This document shows, piece by piece, positions 44,334 to 58,700 of a stretch of DNA of 64,000 bases. Under the pieces are notes generated by a model. That model was not told where the DNA came from, made no database searches, and worked only from the letters and a program-made list of their open reading frames with translations. Within the stretch, counting starts at the first letter, position 1. The number at the start of each line of letters is the position of its first letter. The position numbers and the translations under genes were made by a program. The stretch lies in NCBI RefSeq assembly GCF_022539505.1, contig NC_061512.1, positions 255,146,510-255,210,509 of the forward strand. The letters are read 5' to 3'. The stretch comes from Lolium rigidum (lineage: Eukaryota > Streptophyta > Magnoliopsida > Poales > Poaceae).

Positions 44334-45943
44334 GAGCCACACCCTTCATCCATTTCATCATCTTATAGCATGATACATGGGAACAAACACATAGAGCCAC
44401 TCCATATGAATTAGTTAGGATCAAGATGAAGAAGCTAGGAGGTGGAGGCATACCACAAGATGCAGGTTTATCATATTTCTCGAAGAACAAGCTACGTAAG
44501 ATACCCGGTAGAATTCCTAGGCAGACCATATATTTATAGGATCATATCATCATCTCTTAAGTAGGACCTTAGGCTATTCCAAGATATTGAGAAGTAAGAG
44601 AAGATATAATATTAACCATAGCCATGTCCATACAAGAATACTAGAATAGTACTAAACTTAGTTGTTCAAGTCAATATTTGATCTTGGAAGTGAGAACCCT
44701 ATTCCAATAGCAATACCTTAGGAAACCAATTCCATAATTATCCCAACTTGGTATTAAATATAAACCCTAAGAATCTAGGATGAGTGTGATGAGAGGAATA
44801 TTAAAGAGGGATTAGTGTGGAATGAGTGAATCTTGTCTAATGCATGATCATACCTTGTAGACATAGATGATAAGTTAAACCATATGATTCCTAGATCTCA
44901 TATATCACATAAAATAATAAGTATATCACTAGTAGTTAATCCCAAACCAATCCTCATGCCTTGTATGGAGGAGTAATGGCATTAAACTTAAACCTTGCCT
45001 ATCCAAATCCTTGAGACAAACCTAGCATTTCCTTGATACATGAATCCTAGCCAAGTGAGGAGGATAACCCTAGCCACTAAAATAGGATCAAAGCTTATGC
45101 CATATCTTAATCCTAGTTGTGGATCACTTGGGTGATCACTACTAAAACCCTAAACCCAATTTTTAATACAAGTATAATTTAGATTATAAGTAAAACCCTG
45201 CCATGCCTCATGCCTATATTAGAATTAATAAAGCATCATCAAATTCTTAAACCCTAAGAACTATCATACAAATAAAATCATGAATCAATTCCATACCCTT
45301 TTCCATTTGTTGAACTCTAGCCATAATTCAACTATATGTGAGTAATCATTATGGTTAAGCAATAGAAAAATATAATATGTTCACCATGCACATGTTCTAA
45401 ATTTTAAAAGCATTTAAATGTATTTGATTTCTAAAATTAAAGGCAATTGAGATGAACCTTAAAATAATACCTATTTGAATTTTAACTAGTACCTAATAAG
45501 AACCAAAATTAACCAATTATAAATGGTTGTTTAAAAACAAAACAAGACAATCAGTAACATTATCAAATTGTTATGATACTCAAATAATTGAGAACCCGCA
45601 AAACAAAATAGAAGTCAGATTTGAATTCAAATAACAAAATTCAAAAACAGAAAATAAAAACAGAGAATGAAAAGGAAAAAAAAAATAGAAGAGAGAAAGA
45701 TTTACCTATTGGGCAGTGGCAGCCCAGTATCGCAGCAGCCCGAAGCCAGCATCTGAGCCCAACGATGAAGCCCACCAGTAGCCCAGCCCAACTTACCCCT
45801 TTCATCCGAAAAGATCAACGAGGAGCTCGTCCTCATCCTCTTCTTCTCACACGCGCTCGACAGCACGACGCCGTGAGCACCTTCTCCTCGCTGCTGTCGA
45901 TCCCTCCTCGATCGGCCGTGTGACGAGGCGCATTCCTAAAGCC

Positions 45944-46560
45944 TATAAATACCCCAGGACGAACCCTAGTTCCCCATTTCTTCCTTTCGTCTCCGATTTG
46001 CTTCTCAGACCGAAACCCTAGCTCGCCGGCCAACTCATCTCGCCGTCGATGGAGGCACTCCCGAGCCACGCCGTGGACGCCATTGTCTTCCCCGACATCT
46101 ACTTGCTCAGCTCGCGCGAGGAATCGATCCGAAGATCTCTGGAGCGTCTTCACCGAGCCCTCTTCTCCGGCGCCGGCCACTGTCGTCGCCGGCAATTGCG
46201 ACCACCTCAGGCCACGCCGTCAAGCGCTCTGTGCTCAGGGTGAGCTTCTCTTCCACCTAGTGTCCTCGGCCAGCTCAATTGCATCCCAGATGATCGCCGC
46301 ACCGTGAGCCCGTGAGCACCGCCGCTTCACCTCGCCGTCGACCATGCTCCGATGACCTTTAGGTAGCGGCGCTAGTATCAATCGCTTCCTTATCGTGTGC
46401 TGAAGCCAACGGTAGTCCCCAATCGTCCGGGAGGGCCCAGGTCGCCGGCGCCGTCGTCGATTTCCCGCCGGTAGTGAGCTCCGTTGCCACGTCTCGATTT
46501 TGACCAGTCAACTGCCAACGTGGCAGCTGACATGGCTTTGACCCCACTCGTCAGTCACTA
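45944..46560 (+). other. GC-rich gene-like block with TATA box inside the 5' LTR
   Basis: TATAAATA (45944-45951) is followed at normal spacing by a CT-rich leader with GAAACCCTAG. An ATG at 46049 opens MEALPSHAVDAIVFPDIYLL and stops at 46243. The block is GC-rich against an AT-rich LTR and looks like the promoter and first exon of a host gene. No domain is recognised. The 3' LTR has the same block (55274-55890) with a somewhat different reading after the first 50 codons. Confidence 0.45.
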
Positions 46561-48699
46561 GGGTAGCACCAGACCGGGTAGCTTTAGTGTTTTCGATTTA
46601 ATTTTAAATCCAGTAAATTGCTGAGACTTGGCAAAATTCTAGAAAATTCATATCAACTCAGAAAATTATGAATAATATATCAAAATGTTCACAAAAATAA
46701 ACTCTATTCAAATAAAATATAAAACAAAAATGTGTGTCAAAATAAAAATTCATTTATTTTTAGCTTCTTTAATTATGCCTTTTCATTTATTTAAAATGCA
46801 AATTGAATTCAATAAATAATTAAGTTCCAAACTTAAATTTTAACTATTCAGTAACTCAGTAAAATGTTAAGATTAATTTTATTTACCATATTTGCATTAA
46901 CTTAAATATTAGTGGTAATTCATAAACCCTAACGTGCAAATTGCCATTTACTATTTCTTTAAATGATAATAAATCAAGAAAATACTAATGGCTAATATTA
47001 TTTTGGTAACTCAAAAACCTGTTTACTTAAACATCTTTAGTTAACAATTTAATTATTTTAAAACCTAAGAACAATTATTAAACCCTATTTTGAATTAAAC
47101 CTAAATGGGAGTTACCCTAATTATTAATTCTTGGGAAAGTTAATAAAATGTTAAAACCATTATCAATTTTGTTTCAAAGTAATTAGTGACCACACCTTTA
47201 GTTTCAATTATTAGTTATGAGTTGTATCATCATCCAAAAACCTAGTTCTAGTATAAGTACAGACCTTGACCCCATTATTTTATATGTTCACCCTAAACTA
47301 GTTCTAATCCTAAAACCCTAGGGGTTTAGCCCATGTGATTATATAAGCTTCACCTATACCTATAAAACCCTAGTAAGCAACAAATATATGCATGCTCATG
47401 ACCCACTAGTGCCACCTAGGTATTAACCCTAGCTTGTTAATTAGAGTAGTGTCATTGATCACCACTCCTATATACCACACCATTAGGATCAACCTAAACC
47501 ATCAAACCCTAGTAGAACCATAATGATGAACCCTAGTACGAACCTTGTGTAGCAAATCACAGCACATGCTCCTATCCAACTAAACCCTATTCATGAAATA
47601 ATAAACCATCTAGTTTAAAAGCCATTAGTGATTACTTAGTGAAGCAAATATGAAGCCATAGTAAACCTTAATACCTAATTCATAGCATTACCTTGAATCA
47701 TCCTTTGATATGATGCTTACGAGAAACCATAATAATAAACCTGCCAATACTTGCTACATATAGATCAATACAACTTAAGAACCAACTAGTTCCTATTAGT
47801 AAACTAAATGAACCCATTAGTAGACCCTAGAAGCCATAGCTCCTATTCATAGTAGTTCTTGTTCTTATTTAACCTGTTCTTCAAAAGTTATTCTTTTAAA
47901 GTACAAATGTCATTTAAACCATAGAAGCCATAGTTCTTATTTGAAATACTTATTATTTCTTAATCAACATGTTCTTCAAAAGTTATTCTTTTGAAGTATA
48001 ATACATATAATCCTCAACCATGAATCATAGAACTTAAAAGTTGACAATCTGTTCTTTACATATTGTTCCACCACTATTCTTTATGTGTATGATTGTTATG
48101 ATGCATTATATAACTTGTTTATGCTATTAATATCACCAACCCTAATAAGAACCTTGCTTGAGAACCATCCTAAAAGTGCAACACACACTAAAGAAATCTT
48201 TATAACTCATCCACCCTAAATCATCGAGGTTAGGTTACACTTGGGACGATTGCATCTCATATTATGCATTATAGCATCTTTGCCAATTCTTTAAACATTG
48301 TCCTTACCGGACAATGATGGTATTTCAGAATTTGGAGTTCTCACGTATCGAAGCTTTTGCCTGCATAATCTTGCAGATCAAGAAAGGCAAGTTCATCGCT
48401 TGCTCATGTCATTTGATTATTTTTATCAAATTATATGCAAAGTACTATACTTATCACTCTTGCATTGAAAAGCAAATATTATTTTACAATTATGAATATG
48501 ACTATGTGGTGGGCAATGGAACCATGGTATGTGTTGATTGGTGGAGGTTCCATTGCACGGGTACTATTCATCTAGGATTAAGTACCAATGCCGTCCAGTG
48601 ATTCTAGCGCCGTACATATCGCGTTAACCATAAGATCTATAATGGCTCTGGGGAAGTCAGCTGTATCTTTTCCCTCTCGCATGCCAACGGACTGGTAAT

Positions 48700-48990
48700 A
48701 AGGGTTGCCCGTATCAGTCTATCTTTGGTAAAGGTGGGGACATGTGGTCCTGCACCGAGTCTACCATTAGATATAGGAGAGGGTAGACTTATTATCGGTC
48801 TATGAAGGATTGTAAGGGTTGTCCGGATCGGTCTATCTATGGTGTATAGAACAGGGCACATAAGTTGTTCGGATCGAGTCTATCTTTGGTAAAGGTGGGG
48901 ACATGTGGTCCTGCACGGTCTACCATTAGATATAGGAGAGAACAAGTGCCCGTGTTAGTCTACCCATAGATATAGGAGAGGACAGACTTA
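48700..48990. repeat. Imperfect tandem repeats near the LTR 3' end
   Basis: Phrases GTCTATCTTTGGTAAAGGTG, GGGGACATGTGGTCC and GTCTACCATTAGATATAGGA recur two to four times at roughly 150-base spacing. The same zone in the 3' LTR is 58055-58330. Confidence 0.8.
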
Positions 48991-49880
48991 CAAAAGGGTG
49001 GGTCCGCGGGGTCGCGGAGAAGGCGAGTGATTGGCTTGGATCTTACACTGGCCTCACACCAAGGAAGTGTGGACGGGAAAGTGCACACCTGGTTGGCAAC
49101 AAGGATAAGTTCTCTTATGGGAAAAGTAACGCACCTCTGCGAGAGGGTATCAAGAATTGTGACTGTCACTCCTCGTTCGGGAAGGGAACTGCGAACGCGG
49201 CAGGAAAGGAACTCCATGAAGTTCTAGTCAACCTGTGAAGACTGACGGGCATAGTTTTCGGAATAAAATAAACCTTTTGAAGAAATGTTTATGAAAACTT
49301 GCATTGCCTATGACTTTACGGTCCGTGGCTCTAGCTAGTGCATGATACACCTATTTCCCTAATATGAACTTGCTGAGTACGCTCGTACTCATCCCACTCT
49401 TAAATCCCCGCTTAGCTATGGAGGCACCGAAGGAGAATCTACCGTGGAACTCGAATACAAAGGAGTCAACTGCAACAAGATGAAGAGTTCAAGCAAAGGA
49501 GTCAATGAAGTCAACTCATCTGCAGCAACTAAAGTGGAAACTTAGACTAGTAATAGAAGGGAGCCTTTCCCTAATCTTAGCACCTAAGTAGCTAGAATTC
49601 TATAGCAAGCCTAGTATATCCGGAGATAGTGATAACAATAAGTTAGACTACGAGTCGTTCTTCTGGAGCTTTATTTGAAGTTTTACCTCACTGTAAAGTA
49701 GGAGGCTGTGTTGATCTTCTGTAAACAGCTTGTGTATCCTTCTATAGACATACCTTGGACTCGCATATGTTTACGTTGTACCACTCGAGGGATGTAATAT
49801 GAGTGGAACGGTGTTTCACTTATGTTATGTCAACGACTTGTGTACTACACCATGCGAGTGGTACGCTGGGTCACCACAGC

Positions 49881-49892
49881 TGGTATCAGAGC
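49881..49892 (+). other. Element D primer-binding site (initiator tRNA-Met)
   Basis: TGGTATCAGAGC, two bases after the LTR end, the classic plant tRNA-iMet primer site. Confidence 0.9.
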
Positions 49893-52748
49893 AAATGCTT
49901 TGACCCTAGGATTAAAACCCTTTAAAGGAGACCTATAGGTTTGGTAGTGTCTATAGGAAGTAGTCTTAGCTAAGACAACTATGCTAAACCAACTATTCTT
50001 ATGACTTGAGATGGGTATTCACTTGAGAATAATCCTGACACACTCGAGTCAATCTTTCTTATCTATCTTTCTTAAGTTAAGTTAGTTAGTTATCTTGCTT
50101 CATTCCAAATAATTAGAACACCATTGGAGCTTAAGATAATGGGTGGTAGTAGACCACAGTTGGTATACAATACATGGTAGTCCAAAGAGAGGATACAACC
50201 ACAAGGAAGATATCCTATTGGAAGAAGTATACCAACACAAGTTATAGTTAAGTAATAGTCGTTTAAAATGTCAAATGACTGATGTTTAGTAATATAGGTA
50301 AGTAATATGAGGTAGTATGTACCTATGATGAGTCAATCATAGGAGGTAAGGAAGAGTGATAGGAGTTATATAAGTCTACTTTTCATGGTAGAGTTGGTAA
50401 TCATATATGATTCACTTGAGAGTCATGATGTGATAGAGTAGAACATCATAAGTATGATAACAGAAGTATGATGAGGAGTAGGATTTAAGGAATAGTTCGA
50501 AAGCTTAGGCCTTAAAATCCTGGAAAACTATGTCGAGTATGCTAGAACCATAGTCCTTAGTTTAAAGAAGGCTTACTTAGAGCATATCACATAGAGAAAT
50601 CATGGAGTCATAGGTGATATATTCTAACAATCCTGTATTTAGAGTAGCCATGTTATAGCCTCGAGAGATCATGTGAGGATAGATTTCAATTAAATGGAAG
50701 GTAATTTAGCACTTTCCAAGGAAAATAGGTCAACCACAACTATTCTGGACCAATTTGCTCAATTTTATTTGATTGCAAGTGAGCAATCGAGGTAAATATT
50801 GAGACAAATAGTAGTAATCCATGTGTATGTGCTAAGTATCACAACCTAAACCCATCTTATGTGGTGTTATATACTACACATCTAAGCCTGATGTCTAGGG
50901 ATGTCTTACCCAACTATTATATTCAGGCATATAAGGATGTGTATTATAAGCACAAAGCTGAATCTTCTTGGACTTTATTGGATTTTTATTGATTGACTAG
51001 ATCCATACATGAAGTTTGACTTTGATATGCAAATGCATGTTGCAATATCAAGCTCTTACTTGATGTTATAGGTCTAGAGGGTAAAGGTATTCGTGTGAGG
51101 AAGTGACGAATTCCGAAGATTTTGAAGACAAAATGAAGGTTCACTAGAAGAAGGAAGTAAAGTTGTGAGAAGCCACCACAATAATATGACGGAAGGACCA
51201 ATCAAAACTCATTATTATCCTCAATTGAGGTGTACTTCAACATGGAAGTACCATGAAAGTGAGAAATAGTGAATATGGAGCAGAAGAAGTGAAACCATAT
51301 TCATTATGGAAGAAGGGAATGCAAGTGAAGTCACTTAAGATACTATTTTTATAGTGTCAACAAGTGGTTCTTTTGCAAAACAAATCCTGGGAGAAGGAAA
51401 ATGGACAAGTAAAGTCGCAGCTGATATAGGATAATTATGAAGAGGAAGCACTTAAAATGAGGTAGATTTTAACTAAAACTATTAAAGTAGCCACAACTGG
51501 TAGGTAGATATTGACTAGAACCATAACATAGCCACAGCTGACATCAAATAAGTTACATCTAGTGCTAGATAGTCTGCAGCTGGTAACAAATAGTCCACAG
51601 CTTAATCGTTCTTTCACTCTAAAGGAAAGAGGGATTCCGCGATTGGTATTCTATAGCGGGTAACCATTTAGTCGGAGGATTCCCATCGAATACCCACAAC
51701 TGTGTGGATACACCGCAAATAATTCTTCGTGAGACTCTTGGAAAAAGTACAAATTAAAAGCCAGACCAAGACCAATCTTCTAACCTTGGAGTTTAATGAT
51801 TAGAAGAAAAGGAGTTTAAAAGATCATTAGTAAACTCCAAGGGGAGAGGAAGATTGAAGGAGAAGTATTAAGATATGATTTGGAGTATGAAAGACGAAGA
51901 AGAAGGTCTGAACTGAGAGGAAGTCCGATCCTATTTTCATAAGATTGGTGGAAGTATCCATATAATAGTACTCTCAGGAGGTTGTCAGACCAGAAGCCGA
52001 GGTTCATATCTCGAGGAAGTAAGGGTTATACCTTAACTTGAGTGGGTAATTGATAATTACTCAGAAGCAGAAGAACTCAAGTAAGTCTAAGTTAATGAAG
52101 TTGGATGAAGAAGATGTCGGAGGACAATCAAAGTCTAAGAAAACAAAAGACCGAAGGGTTTGACCATACCAAAACATAAGCCTATTAGAAAGATTCCTTT
52201 CGTGGAACCTAAAGAAACCAAAAGGAAGATAACTAGTATGAACTAGAAGCCATGATTGGATGGACTAAATGAGTCTAATCCATTCGTAGGACTAAACAAC
52301 CAGGACCATGCCTATTATAAATACCTTACGAAGTACCATTACATTCGTTATGGTAGTAAGGGAAAAACAATACCTTACTTTAAACCAATCCTTTAGACTT
52401 AAGGTTTGGGCACCGCAGCTGGATTAACGCAGCTGGTAGAACCAAGCTTTGAGCACCCAAATAGGAAGATGTCACCACAACCATTAGTAAAGTCCATTAG
52501 CATAAGAAGATGTCCTAATCCAAGAATCTTTGGAGAGCAAGCCTATAAGCTTAGAGTGTTGGAAGAAATCATGGGATTGAAGAAAGTATCAGTGCCAGAC
52601 ACCAAAAGACTTCAGGAAGGATCTGGACGAGGGATATATCCAATTATATCTAATGAGATCACCATGGCGTTTGAAAGGATTGTGATCTGTTCAAGTCAGT
52701 TCCACGTTCCGAAACATGAGAGCGTTCGAACTTCGGGACGAAGTTCGG

Positions 52749-52762
52749 TTTAAGGGGAGAGG
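52749..52762 (+). other. Element D polypurine tract
   Basis: [18 protein letters not shown] purine run just before the 3' LTR, preceded by the inverted repeat GAACTTCGGGACGAAGTTC. Confidence 0.75.
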
Positions 52763-52764
52763 CT

Positions 52765-55700
52765 CGTAATATCCCGAGGTTTAGAGGCAATAAAATGAGA
52801 GAACACCAAAGTGTGCATTGCATTCATGCATAGAAAATCCGGGGAATTTTCGCGCTTTCAAATAAAACTTACCACGATAGCTCGAAGTTTCACTTGACTT
52901 GCTTGGAATTGAAGTAGATCATCAAGTCAAGCGCTATAAACTTCACTCGTGATCTTTGTTAAAACCTTGTTTTGGGTAGAGATGATTTGATCTATGGATT
53001 AGATCAAATGGAATTATATTTACAACAACACATTCTTTAAGAATCAAACCCTAACTTATTAACACTTAAAAGTTAGCAACTACCTTCGTGTGTAAATTAA
53101 TTCACTTCTAAACTTATTACCAAATAAGGTAAACCACAGGGTCTAAAGTGCATAAAAACCACACATTCTTATTTAAATCATAACTTATTAAGTATATGGA
53201 ATATCATAAAACTAAATCCATTTACATTACGATTTATAGTTCAAACTATTTGAATCAAACTGGCTATGAGTATTTTGAAACTCATATGATCATGCCTTGG
53301 TGAAATCAAACACCAACTATCCAAATTTGAGGAATAACCTTCAACCTTGATCTTTTGATCAGTATTATAATATAAATCCAATCCAATATGAGATAGTGAC
53401 TCATCCACAATAATAAAACCATCCACAAGATATTTAGTAACAAATGCCACTTGGCTATCCAAAAATAAATCATATGAGAGGATAATGATCTTGCCACATA
53501 GGGTGAAAATATCTACATGACTTGCTTTCCAAGCTATGCCACCTCATGCTCAAAGGATTGTTATGGATGAGGGCATGACACCCAAGCACCTTACTCATCA
53601 AACCAACACAAGAGTCACCACCTATGTGTCATGATACTAGAGCTTGCCCAAGCCTATAAATAGAGCCACACCCTTCATCCATTTCATCATCTTATAGCAT
53701 GATACATGGGAACAAACACATAGAGCCACTCCATATGAATTAGTTAGGATCAAGATGAAGAAGCTAGGAGGTGGAGGCATACCACAAGATGCAGGTTTAT
53801 CATATTTCCTGAAGAACAAGCTACAGAAGATACCCAGGTAGAATTCCTAGGCAGACCATATATTTATAGGATCATATCATCATCTCTTAAGTAGGACCTT
53901 AGGCTATTCCAAGATATTGAGAAGTAAGAGAAGATATAATATTAACCATAGCCATGTCCATACAAGAATACTAGAATAGTACTAAACTTAGTTGTTCAAG
54001 TCAATATTTGATCTTGGAAGTGAGAACCCTATTCCAATAGCAATACCTTAGGAAACCAATTCCATAATTATCCCAACTTGGTATTAAATATAAACCCTAA
54101 GAATCTAGGATGAGTGTGATGAGAGGAATATTAAAGAGGGATTAGTGTGGAATGAGTGAATCTTGTCTAATGCATGATCATACCTTGTAGACATAGATGA
54201 TAAGTTAAACCATATGATTCCTAGATCTCATATATCACATAAAATAATAAGTATATCACTAGTAGTTAATCCCAAACCAATCCTCATGCCTTGTATGGAG
54301 GAGTAATGGCATTAAACTTAAACCTTGCCTATCCAAATCCTTGAGACAAACCTAGCATTTCCTTGATACATGAATCCTAGCCAAGTGAGGAGGATAACCC
54401 TAGCCACTAAAATAGGATCAAAGCTTATGCCATATCTTAATCCTAGTTGTGGATCACTTGGGTGATCACTACTAAAACCCTAAACCCAATTTTTAATACA
54501 AGTATAATTTAGATTATAAGTAAAACCCTGCCATGCCTCATGCCTATATTAGAATTAATAAAGCATCATCAAATTCTTAAACCCTAAGAACTATCATACA
54601 AATAAAATCATGAATCAATTCCATACCCTTTTCCATTTGTTGAACTCTAGCCATAATTCAACTATATGTGAGTAATCATTATGGTTAAGCAATAGAAAAA
54701 TATAATATGTTCACCATGCACATGTTCTAAATTTTAAAAGCATTTAAATGTATTTGATTTCTAAAATTAAAGGCAATTGAGATGAACCTTAAAATAATAC
54801 CTATTTGAATTTTAACTAGTACCTAATAAGAACCAAAATTAACCAATTATAAATGGTTGTTTAAAAACAAAACAAGACAATCAGTAACATTATCAAATTG
54901 TTATGATACTCAAATAATTGAGAACCTGCAAAACAAAATAGAAGTCAGATTTGAATTCAAATAACAAAATTCAAAAACAGAAAATAAAAACAGAGAATGA
55001 AAAGGAAAAAAAAAATAGAAGAGAGAAAGATTTACCTATTGGGCAGTGGCAGCCCAGTATCGCAGCAGCCCGAAGCCAGCATCTGAGCCCAACGATGAAG
55101 CCCACCAGTAGCCCAGCCCAACTTACCCCTTTCATCCGAAAAGATCAACGAGGAGCTCGTCCTCATCCTCTTCTTCTCACACGCGCTCGACAGCACGACG
55201 CCGTGAGCACCTTCTCCTCGCTGCTGTCGATCCCTCCTCGATCGGCCGTGTGACGAGGCGCATTCCTAAAGCCTATAAATACCCCAGGACGAACCCTAGT
55301 TCCCCATTTCTTCCTTTCGTCTCCGATTTGCTTCTCAGACCGAAACCCTAGCTCGCCGGCCAACTCATCTCGCCGTCGATGGAGGCACTCCCGAGCCACG
55401 CCGTGGACGCCATTGTCTTCCCCGACATCTACTTGCTCGGCTCGCGCGAGGAATCGATCCGAAGATCTCCGGAGCGTCTTCACCGAGCCCTCTTCTCCGG
55501 CGCCGGCCACGCTGTCGTCGCCGGCAATTGCGACCACCTCGAGGCCACGCCGTCAAGCGGCTCCGTGCTCGGGGTGAGCTTCTCTTCCACCTAGTGTCCT
55601 CGGCCGGCTCAATTGCATCCCGGATGATCGCCGCACCGTGAGCCCGTGAGCACCGCCGCTTCACCTCGCCGTCGACCATGCTCCGATGACCTTTAGGTAG

Positions 55701-58700
55701 CGGCGCTAGTATCAATCGCTTCCTTATCGTGTGCTGAAGCCAACGGTAGTCCCCAATCGTCCGGGGAGGGCCCAGGTCGCCGGCGCCGTCGTCGATTTCC
55801 CGCCGGTAGTGAGCTCCGTTGCCACGTCTCGATTTTGACCGATCAAGCTGCCAACGTGGCAGGCTGACATGGCTTTGACCCCACTCGTCGGTCACTAGGG
55901 TAGCACCGGACCAGGGTAGCTTTAGTGTTTTCGATTTAATTTTAAATCCAAGTAAATTGCTTGAGACTTGGCAAAATTCTAGAAAATTCATATCAACTCA
56001 GAAAATTATGAATAATATATCAAAATGTTCACAAAAATAAACTCTATTCAAATAAAATATAAAACAAAAATGTGTGTCAAAATAAAAATTCATTTATTTT
56101 TAGCTTCTTTAATTATGCCTTTTCATTTATTTAAAATGCAAATTGAATTCAATAAATAATTAAGTTCCAAACTTAAATTTTAACTATTCAGTAACTCAGT
56201 AAAATGTTAAGATTAATTTTATTTACCATATTTGCATTAACTTAAATATTAGTGGTAATTCATAAACCCTAACGTGCAAATTGCCATTTACTATTTCTTT
56301 AAATGATAATAAATCAAGAAAATACTAATGGCTAATATTATTTTGGTAACTCAAAAACCTGTTTACTTAAACATCTTTAGTTAACAATTTAATTATTTTA
56401 AAACCTAAGAACAATTATTAAACCCTATTTTGAATTAAACCTAAATGGGAGTTACCCTAATTATTAATTCTTGGGAAAGTTAATAAAATGTTAAAACCAT
56501 TATCAATTTTGTTTCAAAGTAATTAGTGACCACACCTTTAGTTTCAATTATTAGTTATGAGTTGTATCATCATCCAAAAAACCTAGTTCTAGTATAAGTA
56601 CAGACCTTGACCCCATTATTTTATATGTTCACCCTAAACTAGTTCTAATCCTAAAACCCTAGGGGTTTAGCCCATGTGATTATATAAGCTTCACCTATAC
56701 CTATAAAACCCTAGTAAGCAACAAATATATGCATGCTCATGACCCACTAGTGCCACCTAGGTATTAACCCTAGCTTGTTAATTAGAGTAGTGTCATTGAT
56801 CACCACTCCTATATACCACACCATTAGGATCAACCTAAACCATCAAACCCTAGTAGAACCATAATGATGAACCCTAGTACGAACCTTGTGTAGCAAATCA
56901 CAGCACATGCTCCTATCCAACTAAACCCTATTCATGAAATAATAAACCATCTAGTTTAAAAGCCATTAGTGATTACTTAGTGAAGCAAATATGAAGCCAT
57001 AGTAAACCTTAATACCTAATTCATAGCATTACCTTGAATCATCCTTTGATATGATGCTTACGAGAAACCATAATAATAAACCTGCCAATACTTGCTACAT
57101 ATAGATCAATACAACTTAAGAACCAACTAGTTCCTATTAGTAAACTAAATGAACCCATTAGTAGACCCTAGAAGCCATAGCTCCTATTCATAGTAGTTCT
57201 TGTTCTTATTTAACTCTGTTCTTCAAAAGTTATTCTTTTAAAGTACAAATGTCATTTAAACCATAGAAGCCATAGTTCTTATTTGAAATACTTATTATTT
57301 CTTAATCAACATGTTCTTCAAAAGTTATTCTTTTGAAGTATAATACATATAATCCTCAACCATGAATCATAGAACTTAAAAGTTGACAAGCTTGTTCTTT
57401 ACATATTGTTCCACCACTATTCTTTATGTGTATGATTGTTATGATGCATTATATAACTTGTTTATGCTATTAATATCACCAACCCTAATAAGAACCTTGC
57501 TTGAGAACCATCCTAAAAGTGCAACACACACTAAAGAAATCTTTATAACTCATCCACCCTAAATCATCGAGGTTAGGTTACACTTGGGACGATTGCATCT
57601 CATATTATGCATTATAGCATCTTTGCCAATTCTTTAAACATTGTCCTTACCGGACAATGATGGTATTTCAGAATTTGGAGTTCTCACGTATCGAAGCTTT
57701 TGCCTGCATAATCTTGCGAGTCAAGAAAGGCAAGTTCATCGCTTGCTCATGTCATTTGATTATTTTTATCAAATTATATGCAAAGTACTATACTTATCAC
57801 TCTTGCATTGAAAAGCAAATATTATTTTACAATTATGAATATGACTATGTGGTGGGCAATGGAACCATGGTATGTGTTGATTGGTGGAGGTTCCATTGCA
57901 CGGGTACTATTCATCTAGGATTAAGTACCAATGCGAGTCCGAGTGATTCTAGCGCCAGTACATATCGCGTTAACCATAAGATCTATAATGGCTGCAGGGA
58001 AGTCAGTCTGTATCTTTTCCCTCTCGCATGCCAACGGACTGGTAATAAGGGTTGCCTGTATCGGTCTATCTTTGGTAAAGGTGGGGACATGTGGTCCTGC
58101 ACGAGTCTACCATTAGATATAGGAGAGGGTAGACTTATTATCGGTCTATGAAGGATTGTAAGGGTTGTCGGATCAGTCTATCTATGGTGTATAGAACAGG
58201 GCACATAAGTTGTTCGGATCGGTCTATCTTTGGTAAAGGTGGGGACATGTGGTCTGCACAGTCTACCATTAGATATAGGAGAGAACAAGTGCACTGTGTT
58301 AGTCTACCCATAGATATAGGAGAGGACGAGACTTACAAAAGGGTGGGTCGCGGGGTCGCGGAGAAGGCGGTGATTGGCTTGGATCTTACACCTGGCCTCA
58401 CACCAAGGAAGTGTGGACGGGAAAGTGCACACACTGGTTGGCAACAAGGATAAGTTCTCTTATGGGAAAAGTAACGCACCTCTGCAGAGGGTATCAAGAA
58501 TTGTGACTTGTCACTCCTGTTCGGGAAGGGAGCTGCGAACGCGGCGGAAAGGAACTCCATGAAGTTCTAGTCAACCTGTGAAGGCGACGGGCATAGTTTT
58601 CAGAATAAAATAAACCTTTTGAAGAAATGTTTATGAAAACTTGCATTGCCTATGACTTTACGGTACAGTGGCTCTAGCTAGTGCATGATACACCTATTTC

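Larger units (their letters stand above)
43438..49878 (+). repeat. Element D 5' LTR (6,441 bp)
   Basis: It runs from TGTAATATCCCAGG to GGGTCACCACA. AT-rich with many AAACCCTA motifs. It contains a TATA-type site (44326-44333), a GC-rich gene-like block with its own TATA (45944-46560), and a tandem-repeat zone (48700-48990). Small ORFs in it are not convincing genes. Confidence 0.92.
49879..52764 (+). other. Element D internal region, non-coding
   Basis: Begins GC then TGGTATCAGAGC. No frame longer than about 115 codons; the longest (52406-52753) has no recognisable domain. A CACAGCTGGTA-like motif, matching the LTR end/primer-site junction, recurs at about 50153, 51415, 51491, 51531, 51574, 51593, 52411 and 52429. 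Confidence 0.75.
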
